Below, piece by piece: positions 50,039 through 60,607 of a stretch of 64,000 nucleotides of DNA; the first letter of the stretch is position 1; every line of letters starts with the position of its first letter. The notes beneath the pieces were generated by a model. It was not told the origin of the DNA, did no database searches, and saw only the letters and a list, made by a program, of their open reading frames with translations. Origin of the DNA: Algoriphagus sp. AGSA1 (lineage in GTDB: Bacteria > Bacteroidota > Bacteroidia > Cytophagales > Cyclobacteriaceae); NCBI RefSeq assembly GCF_021390545.1, contig NZ_JAJUWR010000016.1, positions 1-64,000 on the forward strand, given 5' to 3'. Made by a program: the position numbers and the translations under genes.

Positions 50039-50440
50039 TTAGTATCAAAATAATAAAATATGATGAATAAATTCTAATGTTAAGAGTTTGTTTTGCTTTT
50101 GAATCTATTGAAGCCCCATTTTTAAAATTTGGCACGCAAAAAAAAAAGATTTTTTTTTCTCCTTGACTGAACATTTTGTGAAGAGATGAAAAATCCGAAT
50201 TTTTAAAAAACAGGTTTTTTTTATGAATAAAAATTGAAATTCTTAGTATAAATCACTTGTCGTGGGGTTTTTAAACTTGATGTTTTGGTTCTGTTTGCGT
50301 CCATCGGGCTTTGGGTGGGGTGTTGCTGTGTTTGGTTTGATTTGTACGCATTTTGATTTTCTATATATTTGTTCTGCACGATTATGAAACATTAACATTT
50401 TCATGGATCATTAATTTCAACCAAACTAAATAAAACCCTT
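50039..50440. other. Long leader/promoter region of susC
   Basis: 402 bp, very AT-rich, with several poly-A and poly-T tracts. It holds the promoter at 50341-50371. No small gene or riboswitch-like structure was recognised. Confidence 0.45.
50341..50371 (+). promoter_or_regulatory. Bacteroidota-type promoter of the susCD operon
   Basis: TTTG (50341-50344), 19-bp spacer, TATATTTG (50364-50371). This matches the Bacteroidota primary sigma consensus TTTG-N19-TANNTTTG exactly. It lies 70 bp before the susC ATG. Confidence 0.7.
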
Positions 50441-53400
50441 ATGAAGAAAATTTTACTATTTTCTTTCTTGATGGTCCTTTCAGGTTTAGCCTGGGCTCAA
50501 AACCGTACTATAGAAGGTACGGTGACGTCTGCATCAGACGGGGCTACTTTGCCTGGAGTAAGTGTCATCTTGAAAGGAACTCAGAACGGAACGATTACCG
50601 ACATTGACGGTAAGTACCAATTGACTGTACCTAATACGGGAGGAGTATTGATATTCTCATTTGTAGGCATGACCTCCACTGAGATTGAGATTGGGAACCA
50701 ATCAACCATCGACGCACAGCTAGCTGAAGATGTGACTCAACTAAGCGAAGTGGTAGTGACAGCTCTTAATGTTGAGCGGGAAAAGAAGACTCTAGGTTAT
50801 GCAACTCAAGAAGTGGTGGCCGAAAATCTCCGCGTAGCTAGAGAGACCAATTTAAATGAAGCACTTGCAGGTAAGATCTCAGGTGTTCAGGTGGTTTCAG
50901 GATCCGGAGCCAAATTTGGAGAGGCAGTAGTCCGTATTCGAGGTGTAAGAGGTTTCGGCGGAGGTTCACCTCTTTACGTGGTAGATGGTGTGCCCATTGC
51001 TGATCCTGCTTCTATCAACATGGACAATGTGGCATCAATTAACGTATTGAAAGGAGCAAATGCATCAGCATTATATGGCTCGCGTGCTAAAGAAGGTGTG
51101 ATCATCATTACCATGAAGAGGGCTAAAGCTGGGGCTATGACGATTGATTTCAACAATACGACGACATTTGAAAATGTTTCCGTAATGCCCAAGTATCAAA
51201 ACGAATATGGAGGGGGGTATTCTCAGGAATTTGAGACCTTTACCTTCAATCCTGCCACAGATGATCCTGCACTTGCTGGATTAAATGGTGCCCTAATTCC
51301 AAATTTCTCAGCGGATGAAAGCTGGGGGCCACGCATGGATGGACGTCAGGTAGCCCAGTGGGATGCCTTTACTCCTGGAACTGAATCTTATGGTCAGACT
51401 CGACCATGGTCTCCAAATCCAGACAACGTGAAGAATTTCTTTAACACTGGAGTTGGTGTGCAAAACAGCTTGAATATAGGAAAAGCTGGCGAGGGATATA
51501 ATGTCAATGCAACAGTGACTAATGTGAACAGAACTGGTGTATTACCAAACACAAATCAGGAAAGAACATTTTTGAACTTGAATGCAAGTGTTGATCTAGC
51601 AGAAGGATTGACAATGCGGATAATGAGTAATTATAATAGAACCAACACTTTTGGAAACCTAACTGAGGGATACCAAGGCAGTGTTTCCCAGAATTTCAAT
51701 CAATGGTTCCAGCGTCAGCTGGATATGGACATGTTAAAAAGGTATTATAGAATGCCTGATGGCAGATATACCAGTTGGAATATAAATTCTGCAAGAAACT
51801 CTACACCGCTTTATTGGAATAACCCTTACACTGAACAGTATGGAAATATTGCAGAGTCCCAAAAAGATGTGTACAACGGTAAATTTGGATTGTCCTATGA
51901 AATTGTTGATGGACTTTCTGTAGTTGCAAATGCAAGCCGTTATTACGAATCATACCGATGGGATGATCGGATAGCCTCTGGTACACTTGACCTTGATAGA
52001 TACAGACAAGGTACAGAAGAGCGTACGGAAGATAACTTTGAGTTTATGGGGCAGTACAGCAATGTGACTGAGAATTTTTCTATATCTGCACTGGCAGGTG
52101 GTAATATTCGTTTTGATAAAGATAGTAGAAATAGTATATCAACAGCAGGAGGGCTTTCAGTTCCTGACCTTTATAATGTGAGTGCTTCGGTGGATCGTCC
52201 AGTTGTGGCCAATAGATTCCGTCAAAGGGAAGTAAGATCACTATTTGCACAAGCTAGTATAGGCTATAAGGAAATATTATTCTTAGATGCATCGATTCGG
52301 CGGGATTGGGATTCTGTTTTGCCAGAAGACAATAATGCGTTTACATACCCGGCTGTTTCTACCTCATTTATATTCTCCGAGCTATTGGGTAGCCAAAATA
52401 TCTTATCATTTGGTAAATTTCGTGCAGGTTATGCAGAAGTGGGCAGTGAATTGAATCCATATCAATTAGACCCTACCTATGCATTAGGTACCCCATATAA
52501 TGGAAATCCTACAATGGGTTATCCTAATTCATTAGTAGATCCAACTTTAAGACCTAGCACAACTTCTGCGATTGAGACAGGTATAGAGCTAGCATTCCTC
52601 AATGGCCGTATCCGCACGGAGTTCTCTTATTTCTATTATGATAATTCCAATGAAATAATCAGTACTGAGGTGCCTAGCACAACGGGTATTTCCTCTTATA
52701 CAATAAATGCAGGTAAGACATATACACGTGGATGGGATGCTACAATCGGTGGTACACCGATTCAAACTACCAACTTTAATTGGGATATCAACTTCAATTT
52801 TGCGCGAAGCAGAAACTTTATCGAAGAAATTTATCCCGGTATAGATGCTATTCAGCTTGTAAATGGTTTCCTTGGTGACCGTGTCTCTGGCGGTTGGGGT
52901 TCAATTTCAGCAAGAGCCAAAGTAGGCGAAGAGTGGGGAACTATTATTGGTGCAAAGTATGAAAGAGATGAAGCAGGTAGGATTGTGGTTGGAGATGATG
53001 GCATTCCTTTGCAGGTTCAAAATCAAGTTTTAGGTACGGTGTTGCCTGATTATACTGGTGGTATTTTTAACAGATTTACCTATAAGGATTTTGAATTGAG
53101 TTTTACAATTGATTGGCAAATCGGAGGTAAGATCAATTCCATTACCAACATGTTCAACGCCTATTCTGGATTGGGAGAAATGACAGTTGGTAACAACGAT
53201 AAAGGAGTACCTATGCGGGATGCAGTAGAGGACGGTGGAGGTCTGAAGTTTGATGGAGTATATGCAGATGGAACAGAAAATGACACGTACCTAGAGACAG
53301 ATGCTTATTGGAAGTCACTATTCGGTCTACACGAAGCATGGGTATATGATGCGAGCTATGTGAAACTGCGTGAGATTAGATTCGGTTATAACCTGCCCCA

Positions 53401-53611
53401 ATCTTTGCTACAGCGTACCAATTTCTTAAGAACCGCAGCTGTGGCAGTAGTGGCAAACAACCCTTGGTTGATTAAAACAAACGTACCAGGTTTGGATCCT
53501 TCCCAGTTGTCAGGTGATACCAGAACTGCCCGTAACAACGGTGCTTGGGTGGATAGTGGGCAGCTTCCTGCTACACGATCTATTGGTTTTGATATTCGTT
53601 TAGGATTCTAA
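50441..53611 (+). CDS. SusC/RagA family TonB-linked outer membrane protein
   Basis: A 1056-residue TonB-dependent transporter. Signal peptide (ending GLAWAQ), CarboxypepD_reg-like domain (about 22-100, IEGTVTSASDGATLPGVSVI), plug (about 110-225, with VRIRGVRGFGGGSPLYVVDG) and a beta-barrel to the C-terminus (ends SIGFDIRLGF, an outer-membrane insertion signature). It imports an oligomeric nutrient with the SusD partner encoded 12 bp downstream. No glycosidase or peptidase gene is in the operon, so the substrate cannot be assigned. Confidence 0.96.
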   Translation: MKKILLFSFLMVLSGLAWAQNRTIEGTVTSASDGATLPGVSVILKGTQNGTITDIDGKYQLTVPNTGGVLIFSFVGMTSTEIEIGNQSTIDAQLAEDVTQLSEVVVTALNVEREKKTLGYATQEVVAENLRVARETNLNEALAGKISGVQVVSGSGAKFGEAVVRIRGVRGFGGGSPLYVVDGVPIADPASINMDNVASINVLKGANASALYGSRAKEGVIIITMKRAKAGAMTIDFNNTTTFENVSVMPKYQNEYGGGYSQEFETFTFNPATDDPALAGLNGALIPNFSADESWGPRMDGRQVAQWDAFTPGTESYGQTRPWSPNPDNVKNFFNTGVGVQNSLNIGKAGEGYNVNATVTNVNRTGVLPNTNQERTFLNLNASVDLAEGLTMRIMSNYNRTNTFGNLTEGYQGSVSQNFNQWFQRQLDMDMLKRYYRMPDGRYTSWNINSARNSTPLYWNNPYTEQYGNIAESQKDVYNGKFGLSYEIVDGLSVVANASRYYESYRWDDRIASGTLDLDRYRQGTEERTEDNFEFMGQYSNVTENFSISALAGGNIRFDKDSRNSISTAGGLSVPDLYNVSASVDRPVVANRFRQREVRSLFAQASIGYKEILFLDASIRRDWDSVLPEDNNAFTYPAVSTSFIFSELLGSQNILSFGKFRAGYAEVGSELNPYQLDPTYALGTPYNGNPTMGYPNSLVDPTLRPSTTSAIETGIELAFLNGRIRTEFSYFYYDNSNEIISTEVPSTTGISSYTINAGKTYTRGWDATIGGTPIQTTNFNWDINFNFARSRNFIEEIYPGIDAIQLVNGFLGDRVSGGWGSISARAKVGEEWGTIIGAKYERDEAGRIVVGDDGIPLQVQNQVLGTVLPDYTGGIFNRFTYKDFELSFTIDWQIGGKINSITNMFNAYSGLGEMTVGNNDKGVPMRDAVEDGGGLKFDGVYADGTENDTYLETDAYWKSLFGLHEAWVYDASYVKLREIRFGYNLPQSLLQRTNFLRTAAVAVVANNPWLIKTNVPGLDPSQLSGDTRTARNNGAWVDSGQLPATRSIGFDIRLGF

Positions 53612-53623
53612 TAAATAAGAAAC

Positions 53624-55090
53624 ATGAAAAAATCAATTTCAAAATATATGCTTATCGGGATGGTTACTGTTGGAGTAGCATCCTGTGATATAGGAGATTT
53701 CGGGGATACTAACGTAAACCCTAATGAAACAACTCAGGCAATCCCGTCTTCCTTATTGACTAATTCAATCAATAGCTTGAAGGGAACAGTAGATGATCCT
53801 CAGGGCTCACTTTATTCGCAATATTTGGCAAATTCCCAATACACGAGTGCGGATAATTATCAGACAATTATATTTGATTATGGAGCCCTATATAGAGGAG
53901 CATTAATGGATTTAGAGCAGATCATTCTCGTAAATTCTAATGAGGAAACCATGGTGGAAGCATCAAGGTATGGTTCAAACGAGAATCAGATTGCAGTGGC
54001 TCAAATACTGCAGTCTTATTTTTTCCAGAGAACAACCGATCGATGGGGGGATATTCCCTATTCTGAGGCATTAAATATTGGTGAAGGAGTACGTCAACCT
54101 GCATTTGATGCACAATCAGATGTTTATGCGGGTATTTTGGCTACACTCAAAACCGCTCAAGCAAACATATCTTCAACTGCGCCTGTACAGGGGGATATCC
54201 TTTTCGATGGAGATATGGATATGTGGAAAAAGTTTGCAAATACACTCCGTATGGTGATGGCTTTGCGGCTTTCGGAGGTAGATCCAACAACTGGCGCCGC
54301 TGAATTTGCTTCTGCTATAAATGATGGAGTGATTGCTTTGGATAATAGCGAAAACATTTTCTACGCGAACCTACCGGAAGCAGCTTTCCAGAATGCATGG
54401 TTTGCCAGATTCCTTACACGCCGTGATTATGCTGTGGCCAATACCTTGGTAGATAGAATGCAGACTGTAGCAAACGGTGGAGTACTCAATGTCGCCATGG
54501 ATCCGCGTCTTCCTGTATATGCAGATCCTACTGAAAATGGAGGGAACTATGTAGGGATGCCTTATGGGCTGTCAGAAGCTAGATCCGGTGCGATTCCCAA
54601 TACAAACAAATCTTTCTTAGGAGAAGAATTACGAGCTCAAGATGCTCCAAATTATATCTTTACGTCAGCTCAGGTATTGTTTTCTATGGCTGAGGCTGCC
54701 CATAGAGGATGGATTGCTGGAGATGCCGAAGCGCTATATTATCAAGGTATCGAAGCCTCTCTGGAACAATATGAGGTAGCTGATGGATATGCCACTTACA
54801 TATCAAATTCATGGGTTCAATATGATAATGCCAGAGCTTTAGAGAAGATAAATACCCAGAAGTGGATAGCCAACTTCCTGAATGGTTATGAAGCATGGGC
54901 AGAGTGGAGAAGAACTGGTTATCCAGATCTGAAGCCAGCTGAAGATGCGCTGAACGCCAGTGGTCAGATTCCAGTGCGTCAAGCATATCCTTTGTTTGAG
55001 GTTAACCTTAATTCTACAAACTACCAGGCTGTAGTAGCCCGTCAAGGTGCCGATGGATTGGATACTCCGGTTTGGTGGGATGTTGATTAA
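53624..55090 (+). CDS. SusD/RagB family nutrient-binding lipoprotein
   Basis: A 488-residue surface lipoprotein (lipobox VASC, Cys21) of the SusD-like_2 type: TNVNPNETTQAIPSSLLTNS, QSYFFQRTTDRWGDIPYSEAL, MAEAAHRGWI and KWIANFLNGYEAWAEWRRTG near the C-terminus. It forms the lid of the SusC transporter. It follows susC by 12 bp and is closed by a terminator that overlaps the next gene's upstream region. Confidence 0.95.
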   Translation: MKKSISKYMLIGMVTVGVASCDIGDFGDTNVNPNETTQAIPSSLLTNSINSLKGTVDDPQGSLYSQYLANSQYTSADNYQTIIFDYGALYRGALMDLEQIILVNSNEETMVEASRYGSNENQIAVAQILQSYFFQRTTDRWGDIPYSEALNIGEGVRQPAFDAQSDVYAGILATLKTAQANISSTAPVQGDILFDGDMDMWKKFANTLRMVMALRLSEVDPTTGAAEFASAINDGVIALDNSENIFYANLPEAAFQNAWFARFLTRRDYAVANTLVDRMQTVANGGVLNVAMDPRLPVYADPTENGGNYVGMPYGLSEARSGAIPNTNKSFLGEELRAQDAPNYIFTSAQVLFSMAEAAHRGWIAGDAEALYYQGIEASLEQYEVADGYATYISNSWVQYDNARALEKINTQKWIANFLNGYEAWAEWRRTGYPDLKPAEDALNASGQIPVRQAYPLFEVNLNSTNYQAVVARQGADGLDTPVWWDVD

Positions 55091-55106
55091 TTTAAGCTGA
55101 AAATAT

Positions 55107-55141
55107 AAAATGCCATCTGCAATTTGTGGATGGCATTTTTA
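55107..55141 (+). terminator. Terminator of the susCD operon
   Basis: AAATGCCATC/GATGGCATTT stem with an 11-nt loop and a T tail, 17 bp after the susD stop. It ends just before the first usable ATG of the next gene. Confidence 0.8.
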
Positions 55142-55155
55142 TGCTTCCTGCACCT

Positions 55156-57846
55156 ATGAAGAGAAAACTACCACACTTATTATTCTTCTTGCTTTTAACC
55201 CCGGTACTCTTCGCACAAGAGCCGGTCAAGCCAATATTTTTTGATCGGGACTATTTCGAAACGCCCCTTCCAGTGGTGTTGGATAATCTTCAAGAGCATA
55301 CAGAAAACCTCTTTTTCTATAAAAAGGAATGGGGAATTGAAGCTTTTCTGGTAAATGCCAAACAAGGGGAAAACGCTATTGAATACATAGAAAACCTATT
55401 GAAAAATTATGGCTATAGTATTGTTTATTATAAAGATCTCTTAATCATAGTCAACCAGGAAGGCTTGGAGGCATACCGGTACGAAAAGTGGGAGGAAGAT
55501 GACGCCAACCTTAATGGATATCAATTAATAGGAGCAGGCAAGCCGGAAAATTCGAATTTGCCGGTTACACTTTCTGGCAGGATCACTGATGCCGGTGAAA
55601 ATGAACCTTTGATCGGAGCAAGCATACAGGTAGTAGGCAGCGAAGAGGGGGTGGTTACTGATTTAGACGGCAAGTATGTGCTGAAAATTATTCCTGGAAA
55701 GTATAAACTGCTTGTTCAATATTCAGGTTATGAGCCTCAATCGATCCCAATTCAGTTGATCAATACAGGAGAATTGGATGCGGAACTTTTTAATGAAACT
55801 CTTAAGCTGGAAGAATTCACTATCACCGCCAGAAGTCAGGAAATTTCTGTTTCTGAAAAAATTGCAGGAAGGGAAATCCTTGATATTGCGGTAATCAAAA
55901 GTCTGCCCACATTCATGGGCGAAGTAGATCCGGTGAAAAGCCTCATTTCTCTCCCTGGCGTGAGCTCGGTCGGAGAAGGCACGTCAGGTTTCAATGTACG
56001 CGGCGGAGATCCGGGACAAAACCTGGTCATGATGGACGGGGCTATTGTGTATAATAGTTCTCATTTGTTTGGTTTCTTTGGAGCATTTAATTCAGACCTG
56101 ATCAGGGACGTGGAATTATACAAAGGAGGCGGGCCTGCTAATTATGGCGGGAGAGTCTCATCTGTGCTGAACGTAAACCTTCGCAACGGAAATTCCCAAG
56201 GCATGGAAGTACAGGGTGGGATAGGGTTGATCTCCTCCAGACTACTGATAGAGGGGCCAATAAAGAAGGACAAAACCACATTTTTGATATCAGGAAGAAC
56301 TGCTTATCCTAACTGGATGCTGAAGCAGATGAAAGATCCGGACTTGTACCAAAGTGCCGCAGGATTCTATGATGTCAATTTTAAAGTCAACCATACCCTA
56401 GATGAAAACAACGTTCTGACTTTCTCTGGATATCTTAGTGAGGATAATTTTGAATTTGCATCTGATACAGCTTATGTGTGGAAGACCAAACTCGGTATTT
56501 TAAAATGGGGACATCGGTTTAACAACAGATTTCTGATGCAGGCACAGATGGTCGTGAGTGATTTCCAAAGTAATATTCATAATACTGAAGTCAATTACGA
56601 TTTCGACTATCAATCCGGTATTCTAAACTATCAGGGAAAAATTGATTTTACTTATGAATTGGGAGCTGCGCATAAGTTCGATTTTGGATTTACCTCGCTT
56701 TATTATGATTTCAATAATGGGGAATTTACTCCAGGAAGAGAAAATACCACCTCTCAAATGGTGCGAATCCCGCAGGAAAACGCGCTTGAAAGTGCCGTCT
56801 ATCTGAATGATGAGTACGTCATTTCTCCGCGCTTATCCTTAGTGTATGGGTTGAGGGTCTCTAATTATTTGGCTCTAGGGGGCAGTTACTTTGAATTTGA
56901 TCCTGATCAGCCCCGTACACCGGCATCTGTCACAGATACCTTGGCCTTTAGCTCAAATGAAATAGCTAAGTCTTTTTTTGGTATAGAGCCGAGGGCTTCT
57001 TTTAGATGGCTCGCTACTCCTTCCAGCTCGATCAAGCTCAGCTATTATCGGACGAACCAGTATATCCATTTGATTTCAAACACGGCTGCTATTTCACCTG
57101 TGGACTATTGGAAGTCCTCGGGATATAATCTATCTCCTTCGATTGCGGATCAATATACTCTGGGGTTCTTCAAAAACTGGAAGGATAATCTATTTGAAGT
57201 ATCGGTGGAAGGCTATTATAAGGACATACAAAACGTAGTCGATTATAAGAATGCCGCAACGATTTTATTAAATGAAACATTGGATGCTGACTTGGTACAA
57301 GGTGTAGGCAAAGCGTATGGAGCAGAGTTTTTGATTAGGAAAAATCGCGGAAAGCTCACAGGCTGGGTAGGATACACTTATTCTAGAAGTTTAAGGAAGT
57401 TTGACCAATCCCCGTTCAAAGAAGAGAAAATCAATGGGGGGAGCTTTTTTCCGGCCAATTATGATAAACCGCATGACCTCTCCCTGGTAATGGATTATAA
57501 GGTAAGTAGAAGGTTTGCCATGAATCTTAATTTTGCGTATTCTACAGGCAGGCCAATTACGGTTCCTGTTTCTAAGTTTCAATTTGAAGACATTCTCTCA
57601 GTGCTGAATTACAGTGACAGAAATCAATATCGGATTCCGGATTATCACAGATTGGATTTGGCTTTTACGTTGAAAAGCGGCTTGAAAAAAGAGAAGTTTA
57701 TTGACGGGGAGTGGGTATTCTCCATATATAATGTGTACAGCAGAAGAAATCCCTTTTCAGTTTATTTTACCCAAAGAGGGAATGCCTTTCAGCTTTCTGT
57801 TTTGGGTAGTGCCTTTCCCTCTATCTCTTACAATTTTAAATTATAA
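55156..57846 (+). CDS. TonB-dependent receptor with secretin/TonB (STN)-like N-terminal domain
   Basis: An 896-residue outer-membrane receptor. The start MKRKLPHLL at 55156 is preferred; an upstream GTG lies inside the susD terminator. Order: signal peptide (ending PVLFAQ), an STN-like region (about 25-105, YFETPLPVVLDNLQEHT), a CarboxypepD_reg domain (about 130-215, SGRITDAGENEPLIGASIQ), plug (GEGTSGFNVRGGDPGQNLVM) and a barrel ending AFPSISYNFKL. It heads an operon with DUF4249 and MG2-like genes. The STN and carboxypeptidase layers suggest either surface signalling or transport; no anti-sigma partner is adjacent. Confidence 0.93.
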   Translation: MKRKLPHLLFFLLLTPVLFAQEPVKPIFFDRDYFETPLPVVLDNLQEHTENLFFYKKEWGIEAFLVNAKQGENAIEYIENLLKNYGYSIVYYKDLLIIVNQEGLEAYRYEKWEEDDANLNGYQLIGAGKPENSNLPVTLSGRITDAGENEPLIGASIQVVGSEEGVVTDLDGKYVLKIIPGKYKLLVQYSGYEPQSIPIQLINTGELDAELFNETLKLEEFTITARSQEISVSEKIAGREILDIAVIKSLPTFMGEVDPVKSLISLPGVSSVGEGTSGFNVRGGDPGQNLVMMDGAIVYNSSHLFGFFGAFNSDLIRDVELYKGGGPANYGGRVSSVLNVNLRNGNSQGMEVQGGIGLISSRLLIEGPIKKDKTTFLISGRTAYPNWMLKQMKDPDLYQSAAGFYDVNFKVNHTLDENNVLTFSGYLSEDNFEFASDTAYVWKTKLGILKWGHRFNNRFLMQAQMVVSDFQSNIHNTEVNYDFDYQSGILNYQGKIDFTYELGAAHKFDFGFTSLYYDFNNGEFTPGRENTTSQMVRIPQENALESAVYLNDEYVISPRLSLVYGLRVSNYLALGGSYFEFDPDQPRTPASVTDTLAFSSNEIAKSFFGIEPRASFRWLATPSSSIKLSYYRTNQYIHLISNTAAISPVDYWKSSGYNLSPSIADQYTLGFFKNWKDNLFEVSVEGYYKDIQNVVDYKNAATILLNETLDADLVQGVGKAYGAEFLIRKNRGKLTGWVGYTYSRSLRKFDQSPFKEEKINGGSFFPANYDKPHDLSLVMDYKVSRRFAMNLNFAYSTGRPITVPVSKFQFEDILSVLNYSDRNQYRIPDYHRLDLAFTLKSGLKKEKFIDGEWVFSIYNVYSRRNPFSVYFTQRGNAFQLSVLGSAFPSISYNFKL

Positions 57847-57848
57847 AG

Positions 57849-58955
57849 ATGCGACAGAGTTTTACGATAGCGCTTCTATTGATATTGACTGCCTGCATTG
57901 ATCCCGTTTCCTTCGAGACAGGAAGTGAACCACGTCGGCTGGTTGTGGACGGCTTTATCTCCAATATTTCCTACCTGGAGCAAAGTAAGAAGCCTGCACC
58001 TCCTCAAAGATTTTATGTGGCATTGCGATGGACCAGCACGGTGAATAATGTCCTGGATGAGGTGATTCCTGATGCCAGGGTTACCCTATTGACTTCTGAG
58101 GGTGAAAGCTATGCCTATCTCTGGAACCCAGAAGCTAAAAAATACTTGATCGGGGATGCGGATTTCTCTGCTAAGGTAGGCGTGACTTATAAAGTGCATA
58201 TAGAGACTTCAGATGGGAGGATATACGAGTCCGATGAGGATGGGATTCATCCCGCTCCAGCCATTGAGAAAGTAGATGTGGAACATAAGACGATCCTGAA
58301 GAGCATTAATGTAGATAATCAGACACAGTTAGTAGAGCAGAGAGGAGTTCAGGTGTCTGTCCCATTACAGGAGCATTCAGAAGAGATCTTCTATTTTCGA
58401 TGGAAAATTGTGCCGAGTTGGATTTTTGAAACATCGATGCTGGGAGATAATAACCCAAACAAACGGTGTTATGCTACGAATGCTTATGAATATCAGGACA
58501 TAAGAGTTTGGGAAGATAAAAAAGGGGGATATAACCGGGGATTGTTTTTTTTAGAAACGGACGATAATGAGCAGATTAAGTTTGGTTATTCAGCTTACAT
58601 TACCCAATATAGCCTATCACCTGAAGGATACCAGTTTTGGGATCAGCTTGCTACCCAGCAACAAAGTGGCGGAGGTATCTTTGACCCTCCTCCATTTGAG
58701 TTGGTAACTAATATCCGAAATGTCGCCGATGCTGAAGAGAAAGTTTCGGGCTACTTTTTTGTCGCACACGAATCCTCTTATAGATGGATGCTTTCCCCAG
58801 AAGACTTGCCCTATCAACTCACATTTCTTGATCCTTGCGAGCCTATTCCCGGCATACCATTCATTCCTCCTGCTGGCTGTAGCAATTGCCTGGACTACAG
58901 GGGAGCACTCACTGATATTACCAACCAAAAACCAGAATGGTGGAACGAATTCTAA
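57849..58955 (+). CDS. DUF4249 lipoprotein
   Basis: A 368-residue lipoprotein (lipobox LTAC, Cys16) of the DUF4249 family: RRLVVDGFISN, DARVTLLTSEGESYAYLWN, VGVTYKVHIETSDGRIYES, the Cys-containing end LDPCEPIPGIPFIPPAGCSN and CLDY. DUF4249 genes regularly follow TonB-dependent receptors of this type, so it is probably a surface partner of the receptor 2 bp upstream. Ligand unknown. Its end overlaps the next gene by 19 bp. Confidence 0.92.
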   Translation: MRQSFTIALLLILTACIDPVSFETGSEPRRLVVDGFISNISYLEQSKKPAPPQRFYVALRWTSTVNNVLDEVIPDARVTLLTSEGESYAYLWNPEAKKYLIGDADFSAKVGVTYKVHIETSDGRIYESDEDGIHPAPAIEKVDVEHKTILKSINVDNQTQLVEQRGVQVSVPLQEHSEEIFYFRWKIVPSWIFETSMLGDNNPNKRCYATNAYEYQDIRVWEDKKGGYNRGLFFLETDDNEQIKFGYSAYITQYSLSPEGYQFWDQLATQQQSGGGIFDPPPFELVTNIRNVADAEEKVSGYFFVAHESSYRWMLSPEDLPYQLTFLDPCEPIPGIPFIPPAGCSNCLDYRGALTDITNQKPEWWNEF

Positions 58956-60517
58956 CTTATTTATCGGTAACGTTTTTTCTTATTAACTCGGGAGAAAACC
59001 TGTCATTTGCTCAGGATACACAGCACCGAGTGGGCATGATTGTCTCTTCCTCGGTATTTGTAAGTGGAGATATAGTCCCTTTACTATTGCTCCCTGTGGA
59101 TGAAGCTGGTAGTCCAGTCGAGAAAGATAAACTGTTGAATCTGTATTTGGTCGATAACACAGGAAAGACTGTGGCTATCGAGCGATTTAATGCTTCCATG
59201 GACAATGCATCCTCCGCTTTGTTATTATCAGACCAGCTTGCTACGGGGAACTATAAGCTGGTGGCTCATATTCCGGGTTCGGATTTCCAGACTGAGGCTA
59301 TAATCCATGTTTATAATCCCGCAATTTTTTCATCGACTTCCCTTCCAAAAAATGCTGATCCTGAGTTAGATCCGTTAAAGCAAAAAATTTCTGATAATGA
59401 ATGTTTTAAAGTTGAAATAAAATCAAACTCCGTTAAGGCCTCATCAAAATCCAATGAAACGGAATTAGTGGTAGTGAAAGTTTACGATCCCTCGCTGGAA
59501 GCATCTCCACTTTTCGGAACATTGAAGGAATCGGAAGTTGTGGTAGATAATTCACCGAAATTCAAATTAGTACCGCCTGTTAAAGAACCTAACTCAAGAA
59601 TCTCTGTCTATTTTCTGGATCAGGGATTGGTTGAGGAATTTGCATGGCGTGATAGTGCCAGGTACGAAGATAAACTTATGCATCATAGAGGGGCTTCTGC
59701 TGTTTGGGCATATCAATCCGGCAATTTAGGAGAACCTATAGGTGAAGTGGAGGTGGATTTTTCATCTTTGGAGAATAACCAGTTCAAACCATTTGAGGAC
59801 AAAGTGCCATTTAGCGAAGCTGTTGTGAAAATTTTGGATCATAAAAGAAAGCGGAAATACATAGACCAGATTTACCGGACTGGTTTTGATGAATATGAAC
59901 CACTAGCTAAACAAACAGAACAAATCGCTCCTGATCAGGTTTATCTGGCCAGTGATTATTCTGGCATTGCTACCTTGAGAGAGGCTTTTTCAGGTATAGT
60001 CTCAAAGGCATCTGTAAAACGGAACAAAAACACGTACGAATTGTACCTGTCTCCGGCAAATTCAGGTTTCCGATACGAATCAGGGCCATTAATTCTAGTT
60101 AATGGTTCACCTCTATTCGAGTTGGGGGAACTAATGGAAACGCCTTTTCACCAAATTAGAGCCATTTCTATCTATAACTCAATCCAATCCCAAAAGCGAT
60201 TTGGTGTTTTGGGCAGGTATGGGGTGGTCAGTATAGAAATGAAAGAAGAATTCCAATATCCAAAGAAGGATGAGAAAGAAAATTATCCCTACTACCAGGG
60301 AGTAAATGATTTGGTGCAAGTAAATAAGAGAGTTGACTCAGCTTTACCGGATCTCCGTCCCGTTTTGCTCTGGGAACCGAAGGCTCTGGTAGAGCCAAGT
60401 CATACTTTTATATGGGAACCATCCGATGTAGCGGAGACTTATCAGCTGTGGGGGGCTTGCCTAAGCTCCGAGGGCATCTCGGTATTTTGTGATGACCTTT
60501 CACCTGTTTCAAACTGA
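58937..60517 (+). CDS. Exported MG2-like protein with plug-like C-terminus
   Basis: A 526-residue exported protein (signal ending LSFAQ). The N-terminal part (about 30-135) resembles an alpha-2-macroglobulin MG2 domain (VSGDIVPLLLLPVDEAGSP, LATGNYKLVAHIPGSD). The C-terminal part (about 385-440) has LILVNGSPLFELGELME and FGVLGRYGVVSIEM, which looks like the end of a TonB-receptor plug domain. Proteins of this combined type follow receptor-DUF4249 pairs in Bacteroidota. Translationally coupled to DUF4249. Function unknown. Confidence 0.7.
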   Translation: MVERILTYLSVTFFLINSGENLSFAQDTQHRVGMIVSSSVFVSGDIVPLLLLPVDEAGSPVEKDKLLNLYLVDNTGKTVAIERFNASMDNASSALLLSDQLATGNYKLVAHIPGSDFQTEAIIHVYNPAIFSSTSLPKNADPELDPLKQKISDNECFKVEIKSNSVKASSKSNETELVVVKVYDPSLEASPLFGTLKESEVVVDNSPKFKLVPPVKEPNSRISVYFLDQGLVEEFAWRDSARYEDKLMHHRGASAVWAYQSGNLGEPIGEVEVDFSSLENNQFKPFEDKVPFSEAVVKILDHKRKRKYIDQIYRTGFDEYEPLAKQTEQIAPDQVYLASDYSGIATLREAFSGIVSKASVKRNKNTYELYLSPANSGFRYESGPLILVNGSPLFELGELMETPFHQIRAISIYNSIQSQKRFGVLGRYGVVSIEMKEEFQYPKKDEKENYPYYQGVNDLVQVNKRVDSALPDLRPVLLWEPKALVEPSHTFIWEPSDVAETYQLWGACLSSEGISVFCDDLSPVSN

Positions 60518-60607
60518 CCGATAGCAAGATTTTATGGAATCATGATTTCTATGGATCGCCTAGATGATTAGATAGTATATTTAATAAGGTAAATTTAAAT
60601 TTAGGTG

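Noticed and set aside
55126..55155. Upstream GTG and ATG starts for the TonB receptor
   Set aside because: The GTG is inside the susD terminator stem and both would put an extra segment before a normal signal peptide; the ATG at 55156 is better.
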